Origin: Omphiscola glabra
Lineage: Eukaryota; Mollusca; Gastropoda; Lymnaeidae
NCBI GenBank assembly: GCA_964017045.1
Contig: OZ024808.1
Coordinates: 28,412,995 to 28,476,994, forward strand
DNA length: 64,000 nt
Direction: 5' to 3'
Positions within the stretch are counted from its first letter, which is position 1. Each line of letters opens with the position of its first letter. Below the pieces are notes generated by a model. That model was not told where the DNA came from. It ran no database searches and saw nothing but the letters and a program-made list of their open reading frames with translations. Positions 53,001 through 57,092 of the stretch are shown piece after piece. The position numbers and the translations under genes are program-made.

Positions 53001-56000
53001 CTTCCGGATACGATATTAAACATTGAAATCTTCTCAATCAAATCTAATGAAATGTGAATTATCCAGCAACCGTTTAATATACAACAAAAATAGTATATTT
53101 AAATGTACAATTACAGTGTGGAGAAATATTAATATGTTTGATCAAATAAGATAGAGTGATATGCATTTTTATTAAAAATGCTGGTTAATGAAAGCAACTT
53201 TTTTTTTCCAATCATTTGCAATAGGTAATATTTCCCCTTATTTGATCACAAGCCCCTCTGACATGAGTTATTTCCCCTTATTTGATCATAAGCCCCTCTG
53301 ACATGAGTTATTTCCCCTTATTTGATCACAAGCCCCTCTGACATGAGTTATTTCCCCTTACTTGATCATAAGCCCCTCTGACATGAGTTATTTCCCTTTT
53401 TTTTGATCACAAGACTCTCTGACATGAGTTATTTTCCCTTATTTGATCACAAGCCTCTCTTACATGAGTTATTTCCCCCTATTTGATGACCAGCCTCTCT
53501 TAACTTGTAATGATTGATTGTTGATGACCAGCCTCTCTTAACTTGTAATGATTGATTGTTGATGACCAGCCTCTCTTAACTTGTAATGATTGATTGTTGA
53601 TGACCAGCCTCTCTTAACTTGTAATGATTGATTGTTGATGACCAGACTCTCTTAACTTGTAATGATTGATTGTTGATGACCAGCCTCTCTTAACTTGTAA
53701 TGATTGATTGTTGATGACCAGCCTCTCTTAACTTATAATGATTGATTGTTGATGACCAGCCTCTCTTAACTTATAATGATTGATTGTTGATGACCAGCCT
53801 CTCTTAACTTATAATGATTGATTGTTGATAGTCTTGCAAACACATTTATTTTTCATCTCACCAACAGTGAGCTTTGTCTAAAATTTTAAAAGTTATTTCC
53901 ATGACATTACATGACATAAATTTCATGATCAATTGTGTCGTAAAAATGTACTCCACATCATTCTCTTACAACAGGTCGTACTGCCCTACACTGGGCGGCT
54001 GCCGTCAACAACGTTAGGGCCGTCAACGTATTGTTAAAAAACAATGCCAACAGAGACATCCAGGACGGCAAGGTCAGGGCCTGGGTTATGTCTTAATCAT
54101 TATAAACTATAAATAGAAAGGATTTTTTGGAAAGATTCCCTACTTTCATCATTTCTAACAAATTAAAGACAAATGGATCAAGATTTTGTCAAATATTATA
54201 AGAATGGCCTCTACAAGTTGATAGCAATTACAAAAATATCCTGTTTTACATCAGACCATTAACCAACAACAACAGACATATCACATGACCACGGAAGTCA
54301 TGAGGGATTCATGGCATATCACATGACCACGGAAGTCATGAGGGATGCATGGCATATCACATGACCACGGAAGTCATGAGGGATGAATGCATATCACATG
54401 ACCACAGAAGTCATGAGGGATGCATGGCATATCACATGACCACGGAAGTCATGAGGGATGAATGCATATCACATGACCACAGAAGTCATGAGGGATGCAT
54501 GGCATATCACATGACCACAGAAGTCATGAGGGATGCATGGCATATCACATGACCACGGAAGTCATGAGGGATGAATGCATATCACATGACCACAGAAGTC
54601 ATGAGGGCTGCATGACATATCACATGACCACAGAAGTCATGAGGGATGCACGGCATATCACATGACCACGGAGGTCATGAGGGATGCACGGTTTTGTTTA
54701 TAATGTGAAATAAAAGCATGGGGTGTGTGTCAGGATGCATTCTGTAATAACCAGAAGGACCTCTGATTGACCCATTGACCCAATGAGTCACAATTAGTAA
54801 GAATGAGTGCAGGTGGTTTTACAAAGTTAATAAATTACCCCATGGCTGTTCAAAAACACTATGGATGTTCATTTAATGGGATTTTGTATTAAAAAAAATT
54901 GTGCTAATTAATTTACTGTTACTAAAATGTTAACGCATGTCTGATCTTCTTCAGGAGCAGACGCCACTGTTTCTGGCTTCCAGGGAGGGAGGACACACAA
55001 CGGTCAAAATTCTGCTTGACCACTACGCAAACAGAAATCTGACGGACCATATGGACCGCCTTCCCCGAGATGTTGCCCTTGAAAGACATCACCATGACAT
55101 TGTCCAACTTCTGGATGGCTACAAGGTTATTTCCGCATCGTCTGCCCACATGTCTGGCGGACTTACCTCACTTAATCACCCCTTGAACGGTTTCATGACC
55201 CAGGCCAAACAGATGAATGTCAAAAACAGGAAAAAACTCCCAGCTGCAAGAAATGGTGTTGCGGCAACACCACCAGATGGTGTTTTAGCTGTAGCACAAG
55301 ATGGTGTTTTAGCTGTAGCACAAGATGGCAGTGGGGCTGTCCGTATGGCTAACAAAAAAGCTTCAAATTCAAAGAAGAAAAAGTTGAATGTAGAAAATGG
55401 GTCAAACAGAAAAACCGGCCCACAACAGCAAAGCTCACAGAATCCACCGTCAAAAAATGTCAACCTTTCATCTAATCTAACGGACACTTCAGCTACAACT
55501 TCACCAGTCAGTTCACCCGCTGAGTCCCAGCATCAACTTAATCTTAGATATCTGAGTGCATCTGTCAGCACGGGCATCCCTGCCAGCCACATCCTAGCAA
55601 GTGATGGCAACGGCTCATCTGTCGCTCCAGATGAAGCCAGTTTAGACTTGACCCTGCAGCATTACATGCAGCTTCACCAGCAACGACAGCTTCACCAGCA
55701 ACGACAGCAGCACCAGCAACATATTCATAAACAGATGTTGGAGCAGAGATCAGGGAACTCCTGGGTATGTGACTTGCCCTACATTCACTTCAAATCCGAG
55801 GCTGGACCGGCCCCCAACGTCACGAGAGATGGCCCTAATTTTCAACATGTAAGCAATCATCAGGGCGGGGAAGATGTCTCACAGGGGAGCTTATTCTATC
55901 CTTACAAACAAAACTTCCAGAGTGGCCTCCCCCCAGATGTTATTCTACAGCCCCTGAAGTCTTCCCAGCAGCTGCACTTGTTGAACAAACAGCTCAGTGC

Positions 56001-56229
56001 TCACCAAGTAATGGCAGCCCAGCAGCACATGTTTGATGGAAATGACTCTTCATGTGAACAGTATCTCTCCCCTCCCTCTTCAATGACAGCACCGATGTCA
56101 GACTCCCCAGCACACCAGCAACATAACTGCAGTTCACTTCTCACCCCTTCTCCTGAATCAAATGGACACTGGTCAAGTTCTTCACCAAATTCTGATTGGT
56201 CAGATGGCATCTCCAGTCCCAGACATTAA
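22956..56229 (+). CDS. Notch: Notch receptor gene, 3' portion (24 exons, spliced span)
   Basis: This is a single-pass cell-surface receptor for DSL ligands; gamma-secretase frees its intracellular part, which acts with CSL (Su(H)/RBPJ) in the nucleus. I assembled 24 exons by splice sites and phase; every phase matches its neighbour, giving 1675 codons and a stop. Order by residue in this partial protein: 16 EGF repeats (1 to ~635), three LNRs (~640-753), heterodimerisation domain (~755-889), transmembrane helix (~907-927), RAM with WFP (937-939), ankyrin repeats (~1059-1308), Q/H-rich region (~1487-1510), LTPSPES (~1646-1652) and WSSSSP (1657-1662). Canonical Notch has 36 EGF repeats, so these would be about 21-36. 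The signal peptide and earlier EGF exons are absent from the window. Introns hold most of the tandem arrays described separately. Confidence 0.97.
23417..23530 (+). CDS. Notch: Notch exon b: EGF repeat
   Basis: Acceptor AAACAG, donor GTGAGA, phase 1 to phase 1. It supplies the sixth cysteine of the previous EGF (FFC) and most of the next one: [23 protein letters not shown]. Both the O-glucose motif (CRSHPC) and the O-fucose motif (CRNGASC) are present, so POFUT1 and POGLUT-type modification is expected from the family rules. The D-E-C start suggests calcium binding. Confidence 0.93.
24287..24488 (+). CDS. Notch: Notch exon c: two EGF repeats
   Basis: Acceptor AATCAG and donor GTAGAT, phase 1 to phase 2. 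It completes one EGF (KNC), carries a full repeat starting [10 protein letters not shown] with CHNGGDC and CDC, and begins another ([15 protein letters not shown]). The second carries an O-fucose consensus. A 42-bp tandem array starts about 65 bases after the donor. Confidence 0.94.
24553..24894. repeat. Minisatellite, 42-bp unit, 8 copies (Notch intron)
   Basis: Unit contains GGATATAAAATTGATCAGTA; copies are almost identical. It starts 65 bases after the donor of exon c. The minus-strand frame is a by-product of a 42-bp unit. Confidence 0.96.
25146..25291 (+). CDS. Notch: Notch exon d: EGF repeats; donor lies in a tandem array
   Basis: Acceptor TCCTCAG, phase 2 to phase 1. It completes the previous EGF ([12 protein letters not shown]) and gives the next ([24 protein letters not shown]). 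The last 21 exon bases and the donor at 25292 are the first of four tandem copies of a 45-bp unit, so equivalent donors recur at 25337, 25381 and 25426. Splicing at the second donor would keep the frame and insert 15 residues with one extra cysteine; beyond it a 1-base deletion breaks the frame. The first donor joins cleanly to exon e (GYTG then SNCET). Confidence 0.92.
25271..25450. repeat. Minisatellite spanning an exon end: 45-bp unit, 4 copies
   Basis: The first unit is the last 21 bases of Notch exon d plus the first 24 bases of its intron. Each unit contains CCGGGATATACAGGTTTAAA (third copy lacks one C), so the splice junction is copied four times. Confidence 0.96.
25812..26256. repeat. 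Minisatellite, 54-bp unit, about 8 copies (Notch intron)
   Basis: Unit contains TTTATGTATCATGTCTATGA. Open in two plus frames and one minus frame because 54 is a multiple of three. Confidence 0.96.
26535..27651. mobile_element. Pogo/Tigger-like non-autonomous DNA transposon (Notch intron)
   Basis: The left end CAGTCAAACCCGCTTATCTC pairs with the right end, whose complement begins CAGTACAACCCGGTTATGTC. Both ends are flanked by TA (26533-26534 and 27652-27653), the target of Tc1/mariner elements. Internal GGTTATCTCGA blocks recur near both ends. No transposase frame remains in 1117 bp. Confidence 0.85.
27932..28168 (+). CDS. Notch: Notch exon e: two EGF repeats; donor lies in a tandem array
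   Basis: Acceptor CTACAG, phase 1 to phase 1. It encodes SNCE, a calcium-binding type EGF ([20 protein letters not shown]) and a second EGF ([24 protein letters not shown]). The final 28 coding bases and the donor GTAAAA at 28169 are repeated about six times as a 49-bp unit. Because 49 is not a multiple of three, read-through past the first donor meets a stop within about 50 bases. Confidence 0.93.
28141..28425. repeat. Minisatellite spanning an exon end: 49-bp unit, about 6 copies
   Basis: Each unit holds the last 28 bases of Notch exon e (ending GGATATCATG) and 21 bases of intron (GTAAAAAGTCAACAAAAATT). Copies are essentially identical, which points to recent growth. Confidence 0.96.
28495..28890. 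repeat. Minisatellite, 26-bp unit, about 15 copies (Notch intron)
   Basis: Unit contains CTGTGGTTCTGTGGTAAATG; more diverged than its neighbours. Confidence 0.93.
29062..29628. repeat. Minisatellite, 27-bp unit, 21 copies (Notch intron)
   Basis: Unit contains GGATCTGTATGAAAACTGTT. Variants (AATAGATGG or AATGGATGG; TATTAAAAC or TATGAAAAC) recur every few units, suggesting multi-unit duplications. Confidence 0.96.
29968..30123 (+). CDS. Notch: Notch exon f: EGF repeat
   Basis: The acceptor is AAAAAG after a T run, the donor is the consensus GTAAGT, phase 1 to phase 1. It reads [35 protein letters not shown] and the start of the next EGF (INIDDCIQ). The first loop carries one residue more than usual (C-AESSP-C), so it lacks the O-glucose spacing, but the O-fucose consensus is intact. 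A 33-bp array starts within ~25 bases of the donor. Confidence 0.94.
30148..30508. repeat. Minisatellite, 33-bp unit, 11 copies (Notch intron)
   Basis: Unit contains CTACAGAGTGACCATATGGT. It begins about 25 bases after the donor of exon f. Confidence 0.95.
30596..31014. repeat. Minisatellite, 22-bp unit, about 19 copies, with a CAGCTG E-box in nearly every unit
   Basis: Unit TCTTACTGCCATCAGCTGAC plus TC. It ends about 60 bases before the acceptor of exon g. Confidence 0.96.
31074..31302 (+). CDS. Notch: Notch exon g: EGF repeats
   Basis: Acceptor TTCTAG, donor GTTAGT, phase 1 to phase 2. It completes the EGF begun in exon f ([18 protein letters not shown]), gives a full EGF ([27 protein letters not shown]) and starts a third (NDDDCSNN). 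CANNATC fits the O-fucose consensus, although the usual NGG turn is replaced. Confidence 0.94.
31303..31990. other. Notch intron, mostly unique
   Basis: AT-rich; at ~31640-31820 a piece with a G run and CTTGCC blocks resembles MITE debris. No array. Confidence 0.4.
31991..32186 (+). CDS. Notch: Notch exon h: EGF repeats
   Basis: Acceptor TTCCAG, donor GTAAGC, phase 2 to phase 0. It contains PCLHNGQC with [12 protein letters not shown], then [28 protein letters not shown]. Neither repeat has the O-fucose consensus. The exon ends exactly after the glutamate following the sixth cysteine. Confidence 0.93.
32682..32787 (+). CDS. Notch: Notch exon i: divergent EGF repeat
   Basis: The acceptor is TGCAAAG and the donor GTAATG, phase 0 to phase 1. 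It reads [11 protein letters not shown], a long middle loop without the usual NGG turn, then [11 protein letters not shown]. The acceptor lacks a strong pyrimidine tract, but the phase fits on both sides and the EGF cysteine order is kept. Confidence 0.85.
32896..33000. repeat. Two-copy tandem duplication, 53-bp unit (Notch intron)
   Basis: Contains CATACAGCCACTTGAGTTAT twice. Confidence 0.93.
33052..33152 (+). CDS. Notch: Notch exon j: EGF repeat
   Basis: Acceptor TTAAG, donor GTAAGA, phase 1 to phase 0. It completes the previous EGF (HSC) and gives [17 protein letters not shown] (O-fucose consensus) and CVCPI. The following 7.3-kb intron (33153-40497) is the longest internal intron and holds the two largest arrays of the gene. 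Confidence 0.92.
33289..33345 (-). mobile_element. 3' end of a retroelement with (ATCTT)n tail, inverted relative to 36125-36172
   Basis: The complement reads ATTTGGATCAATAAAAATAT then repeats of CTTAT. The same end, in the opposite direction, follows the 21-bp array at 36125. Such pentamer tails are common on LINE or SINE 3' ends. Confidence 0.6.
33555..34500. repeat. Minisatellite of ~36-bp unit, split by an L2-like LINE
   Basis: Units with GTTAAACATTATAATTTGAT lie at 33562-33627; a further unit (GTTAAACCTTGTAATTTGCT) resumes at 34457, after the LINE. The LINE therefore sits inside a small pre-existing array. Confidence 0.75.
33628..34448 (+). mobile_element. L2/CR1-like LINE, 5'-truncated (Notch intron)
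   Basis: It begins GGCTGTCGAGGACTGCTGTC and carries a broken reverse-transcriptase C-terminus: [74 protein letters not shown] copy at 62564-63425 starts at almost the same base. Compared with that copy, the segment with LIQSRLDYCNS is deleted. The tail is AGCGCTATATAAGTATTCAA. Confidence 0.85.
34533..34579. repeat. Short direct repeat beside the 21-bp array
   Basis: TATCACTTATTGTAGGCCCT occurs twice in tandem immediately before the array. Confidence 0.85.
34582..36100. repeat. Minisatellite, 21-bp unit, about 72 copies (Notch intron)
   Basis: Unit GGCCCAGGTGGAGAGTCTGG plus T. I see only a handful of single-base differences in 1.5 kb (near 35427, 35466, 35928 and the last units). Five frames are open, giving heptads such as GGPGGES, AQVESLV and PPGPPDS. 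These reflect the unit length and are not called as proteins; the array lies in a Notch intron. Confidence 0.97.
36125..36172 (+). mobile_element. 3' end of a retroelement with (ATCTT)n tail
   Basis: ATTTGTTTGGATCAATAAAA then repeats of CTTAT; inverted copy of 33289-33345. Confidence 0.6.
36858..39622. repeat. Minisatellite, 36-bp unit with a 24-bp short form, about 80 copies (Notch intron)
   Basis: Unit contains CAACACAATGTTCAGACATC plus TAAGTAAATGAACACT. The short form lacks CAATGTTCAGA and is commonest at the right end. Variant marks recur at a spacing of about 1061 bases (for example TCTAATTAAATG near 37971 and 39032), showing a large internal duplication. Confidence 0.97.
39846..39964. 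repeat. Minisatellite, 38-bp unit, 3 copies (Notch intron)
   Basis: Unit contains AAGCCTAAACATATCTTGTT. Confidence 0.93.
40123..40188. repeat. Two-copy duplication, ~33-bp unit (Notch intron)
   Basis: CATATAAGGAAAGACATGTA occurs twice. Confidence 0.9.
40498..40702 (+). CDS. Notch: Notch exon k: EGF repeats, probable GC donor
   Basis: Acceptor CCCCAG, phase 0 to phase 1. It reads GFKGEFC, then an EGF ([25 protein letters not shown]) and the start of the last one ([19 protein letters not shown]). The only donor that keeps the third cysteine and joins in frame to exon l is GCAAGT at 40703, the usual form of a GC-AG intron. A GT donor at 40688 (GTAAAG) is also in phase but would delete the third cysteine. 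Confidence 0.85.
41151..41299 (+). CDS. Notch: Notch exon l: end of last EGF and start of LNR1
   Basis: Acceptor CTGGCAG, donor GTATGT, phase 1 to phase 0. It reads [16 protein letters not shown], completing the last EGF, then a linker and the first LNR (CLDNNC, NNGFCD). With the GC donor of exon k the final EGF has seven cysteines, one more than the family norm, in the FCECWC segment. LNR modules cover the S2 protease site and keep the receptor inactive. Confidence 0.9.
41671..41866 (-). mobile_element. SPIN-like hAT MITE, copy C (Notch intron)
   Basis: Reversed relative to copies A and B: starts CAGCGGTTCTCAACCTGTGG and ends GGCTGAGAACCACTG. A perfect 8-bp duplication GCATATAG flanks it (41663-41670 and 41867-41874). 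It ends only 58 bases before the acceptor of exon m. Confidence 0.93.
41925..42035 (+). CDS. Notch: Notch exon m: LNR1 end and LNR2 start
   Basis: Acceptor GCCAG, donor GTGAGA, phase 0 on both sides. It reads [15 protein letters not shown], which completes LNR1, and then [15 protein letters not shown], the start of LNR2. The acidic calcium-binding pattern of LNRs is visible. The spacing between the first two LNR2 cysteines is slightly longer than in vertebrate Notch as I recall it. Confidence 0.94.
42298..42550. repeat. Minisatellite, 18-bp unit, 14 copies (Notch intron)
   Basis: Unit AACTCTTCTAAAGATAAC, perfectly uniform except at the ends. Confidence 0.97.
42646..43416. repeat. Minisatellite, 55-bp unit, 14 copies (Notch intron)
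   Basis: Unit contains AAGATGACTGGAAATGGACC; the variants GACTTAGTC and GACTTTGTC are interspersed. Confidence 0.97.
43471..43685. repeat. Minisatellite, 43-bp unit, 5 copies (Notch intron)
   Basis: Unit contains GCCATACCATCTACTAGACT; copies identical except the last. Confidence 0.95.
43846..44035 (+). CDS. Notch: Notch exon n: LNR2 and LNR3
   Basis: Acceptor GGGCAG, donor GTGAGA, phase 0 to phase 1. It contains [19 protein letters not shown] and then [28 protein letters not shown]. These are the best conserved LNR signatures of the gene and on their own identify it as Notch. Confidence 0.97.
44338..44784. repeat. Minisatellite, 27-bp unit, about 16 copies (Notch intron)
   Basis: Unit contains CAGTGCCCACTTAGTGAAAT. 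Open frames on both strands are by-products. Confidence 0.96.
44785..45541. other. Notch intron, unique AT-rich sequence
   Basis: No array, element or extra exon recognised before the NOD exon. Confidence 0.5.
45542..45794 (+). CDS. Notch: Notch exon o: heterodimerisation domain (NOD)
   Basis: Acceptor TTAAAG, donor GTAATT, phase 1 to phase 2. It encodes the NOD part of the negative regulatory region: [18 protein letters not shown], then [11 protein letters not shown], matching the MIFP segment of other Notch proteins. The region expected to hold the S1 furin site has basic stretches (SRRPFD, DLRRRS) but no R-x-x-R. Confidence 0.93.
46023..46174 (+). CDS. Notch: Notch exon p: NODP domain, S2 region; donor lies in a tandem array
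   Basis: Acceptor TTGCAG, donor GTGAGT, phase 2 to phase 1. [11 protein letters not shown] and PECFDSS are the conserved NODP core; PVAIQRIGG aligns with the S2 (ADAM) cleavage region of vertebrate Notch. The last ~44 coding bases and the donor are repeated about five times downstream as a ~68-bp unit. Read-through beyond the true donor meets an in-frame TAG after six codons. Confidence 0.94.
46131..46490. repeat. Minisatellite spanning an exon end: ~68-bp unit, 5 copies
   Basis: The first unit is the last 44 bases of Notch exon p with its donor and 24 intron bases. Donors GTGAGT recur at 46175, 46243 and about 46376. The third copy has lost two bases at the donor, and the last, decayed copy has GTAAGT near 46446. 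Confidence 0.95.
46910..47132 (+). CDS. Notch: Notch exon q: transmembrane helix and start of RAM
   Basis: Phase 1 to phase 2, donor GTAAGT. The acceptor at 46908-46909 (TTTCAG) is chosen because the nearer CCAG at 46880 would put a stop in frame. It reads [11 protein letters not shown], a helix beginning near [19 protein letters not shown], a KRKR stop-transfer and [10 protein letters not shown]. The valine-rich end of the helix is where S3 gamma-secretase cleavage occurs in relatives; WFP is the RAM motif that grips CSL. Confidence 0.94.
47254..48750. repeat. Minisatellite, 22-bp unit, about 68 copies (Notch intron)
   Basis: Unit GAGATGGCCTAGCACACCTA plus GT, or GAGACAGCCTAGCACACCTA plus AT. 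The two types come in blocks, and a block of about 400 bases is duplicated (compare 47570-47930 with 47966-48210). Confidence 0.97.
48947..49058 (+). CDS. Notch: Notch exon r: RAM linker
   Basis: Acceptor CCAAAG, phase 2 to phase 0. It reads [36 protein letters not shown]: an acidic linker between RAM and the ankyrin repeats. The donor GTGATA is weak, and this exon is less conserved than its neighbours, but joining to exon s keeps the frame. Confidence 0.8.
49307..49478 (+). CDS. Notch: Notch exon s: pre-ankyrin region
   Basis: Acceptor TGACAG, donor GTATAT, phase 0 to phase 1. It reads [35 protein letters not shown]. The QW-x(2)-HL-x-AA, TPPQG and DVNV-x-GP blocks match the segment just before the first ankyrin repeat of all Notch proteins. 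Confidence 0.94.
49748..49921. repeat. Minisatellite, 24-bp unit, 7 copies (Notch intron)
   Basis: Unit contains CTCTATGTCATTGCTTGTCC; copies are identical. Confidence 0.97.
50002..50181 (+). CDS. Notch: Notch exon t: ankyrin repeat 1
   Basis: Acceptor ATCCAG, donor GTAAGA, phase 1 to phase 1. [15 protein letters not shown] is the first ankyrin helix; it is followed by an acidic, Ser/Gly-rich insertion ([16 protein letters not shown]) and [19 protein letters not shown]. The insertion sits where vertebrate Notch also has a variable acidic loop. Confidence 0.95.
50324..50823. repeat. Minisatellite, 39-bp unit, about 13 copies (Notch intron)
   Basis: Unit contains ACAGTTGTGTACATTGTTTA and the 12-base palindrome GCTTATATAAGC. 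Starts about 140 bases after the donor of exon t. Confidence 0.96.
50947..51073. repeat. Two-copy duplication, ~63-bp unit (Notch intron)
   Basis: GAAATCTTCATTAAGAAATA occurs twice with flanking identity. Confidence 0.9.
51125..51276 (+). CDS. Notch: Notch exon u: ankyrin repeats 2-3
   Basis: Acceptor GTTCAG, donor GTAAGA, phase 1 to phase 0. It reads [48 protein letters not shown], nearly identical in pattern to the second and third ankyrin repeats of Notch. This surface contacts CSL and Mastermind. Confidence 0.97.
51277..52213. other. Notch intron, unique AT-rich sequence
   Basis: Nothing recognised apart from short A/T tracts. Confidence 0.5.
52214..52361 (+). CDS. Notch: Notch exon v: ankyrin repeat 4
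   Basis: Acceptor GTTTCAG, donor GTATTT, phase 0 to phase 1. It reads [49 protein letters not shown]. It matches the fourth Notch ankyrin repeat and ends just before the [11 protein letters not shown] block of the next exon. Confidence 0.96.
52728..53066. mobile_element. Foldback MITE with long inverted repeats (Notch intron)
   Basis: CTGGATAATTC at 52728 pairs with GAATTATCCAG ending at 53066. The pairing continues through GAGAAGATTTCAATGTTTAA-type sequence and an inner stem with CAAATTTCTTTTTGAACGCA. Nearly the whole 339 bp can form one hairpin. I could not define a target-site duplication. Confidence 0.8.
53228..53490. repeat. Minisatellite, 40-bp unit, about 6 copies (Notch intron)
   Basis: Unit contains TTATTTGATCACAAGCCCCT. 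Confidence 0.94.
53482..53828. repeat. Minisatellite, 38-bp unit, 9 copies (Notch intron)
   Basis: Unit contains CCTCTCTTAACTTGTAATGA. It follows the 40-bp array without a gap and shares GATGACCAGCCTCTCT with its last copy, so one array probably grew from the edge of the other. Confidence 0.95.
53975..54072 (+). CDS. Notch: Notch exon w: ankyrin repeat 5
   Basis: Acceptor ACAACAG, donor GTCAGG, phase 1 to phase 0. It reads [20 protein letters not shown] and [12 protein letters not shown]. The LHWAAAVNN block is one of the most conserved sequences in Notch. The two upstream arrays (53228-53828) end about 145 bases before the acceptor. Confidence 0.97.
54278..54688. repeat. Minisatellite, 36-38-bp unit, about 11 copies (Notch intron)
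   Basis: Unit contains ATATCACATGACCACGGAAG followed by TCATGAGGGATG. Confidence 0.95.
54955..56229 (+). CDS. Notch: Notch last exon: ankyrin repeats 6-7, transactivation and PEST region
   Basis: Acceptor CTTCAG, phase 0; the frame runs 424 codons to a TAA at 56227-56229. It starts [20 protein letters not shown] and ends its ankyrin part with [18 protein letters not shown]. Two basic clusters (KNRKK, SKKKKLN) may be nuclear localisation signals. A Q/H-rich stretch lies at ~55665-55735. The tail holds LTPSPES, the likely phosphodegron for Fbw7-type ligases, and [16 protein letters not shown]. Two short tandem duplications are in the coding sequence: 24 bases near 55273-55325 (VLAVAQDG twice) and 18 bases near 55668-55706 (LHQQRQ twice). 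Confidence 0.97.
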   Translation, partial: EQTPLFLASREGGHTTVKILLDHYANRNLTDHMDRLPRDVALERHHHDIVQLLDGYKVISASSAHMSGGLTSLNHPLNGFMTQAKQMNVKNRKKLPAARNGVAATPPDGVLAVAQDGVLAVAQDGSGAVRMANKKASNSKKKKLNVENGSNRKTGPQQQSSQNPPSKNVNLSSNLTDTSATTSPVSSPAESQHQLNLRYLSASVSTGIPASHILASDGNGSSVAPDEASLDLTLQHYMQLHQQRQLHQQRQQHQQHIHKQMLEQRSGNSWVCDLPYIHFKSEAGPAPNVTRDGPNFQHVSNHQGGEDVSQGSLFYPYKQNFQSGLPPDVILQPLKSSQQLHLLNKQLSAHQVMAAQQHMFDGNDSSCEQYLSPPSSMTAPMSDSPAHQQHNCSSLLTPSPESNGHWSSSSPNSDWSDGISSPRH

Positions 56230-56494
56230 ATATGAGTCCACTACAGGCTTCATTCAAACATCTGGTCCAGTACACAGCTGATGTCTTGAACATTGTTGAA
56301 ATATTTGAATCCTCATTTGATAACATTTTAGTATATATTTCTTTAGCAGTTAACATATTTTGGCCTAAAGGTTTCTGTATTTTTTTACAGCAGTGGTTCT
56401 TACTCAAACTCTGTATGTCTGTATTTCTGACACAATTTTTATATCGCTGAACATTGGTATGCCTCTCTGACTCTGTGTCTCAAATTTTTGCTAC
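56230..56494 (+). other. Start of probable Notch 3' UTR
   Basis: Unique AT-rich sequence after the stop codon, before a 20-bp array. I see no AATAAA close to the stop; a clear one is at 57675-57680, so the transcript may run through the array. The end of the mRNA cannot be fixed from sequence. Confidence 0.4.
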
Positions 56495-57092
56495 TAGATG
56501 GTAGACCCAGTTATTGGATGGTAGACCCAGTTATTGGATGGTAGACCCAGTTATTGGATGGTAGACCCAGTTATTGGATGGTAGACTCAGTTATTGGATG
56601 GTAGACCCAGTTATTGGATGGTAGACCAAGTCATTGGATGATAGACCCAGTTATTGGATGATAGACCCAGTCATTGGATGGTAGGCCGAGTTATTGGATG
56701 GTAGGCCCAGGTATTGGATTGTAGATCCAGTTATTGTATGGTAGACCCAGTTATTGCATGATAGACCCATCTATTGGATTTTAGGCCCAGTTATTGGATG
56801 GTAGACCCAGTTATTGGATGGTAGACCCAGTCATTGGATGGTAGACCCAGTTATTGGATGATAGACCCAGTCATTGGATGGTAGGCAGAGTTATTGGATG
56901 GTAGGCCCAGGTATTGGATTGTAGATCCAGTTATTGTATGGTAGACCCAGTTATTGGATGATAGACCCAGTTATTGGATTGTAGATCCAGTTATTGGAGG
57001 GTAGACCCAGTTATTGGATGATAGACCCAGTTATTGGATTGTAGATCCAGTTATTGGATGGTAGACCCAGTTATTGGATGGTAGGCCCAGTT
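56495..57092. repeat. Minisatellite, 20-bp unit, about 30 copies, just 3' of Notch
   Basis: Unit TTATTGGATGGTAGACCCAG with many point variants. It begins 266 bases after the Notch stop codon and may lie in the 3' UTR. Confidence 0.96.
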
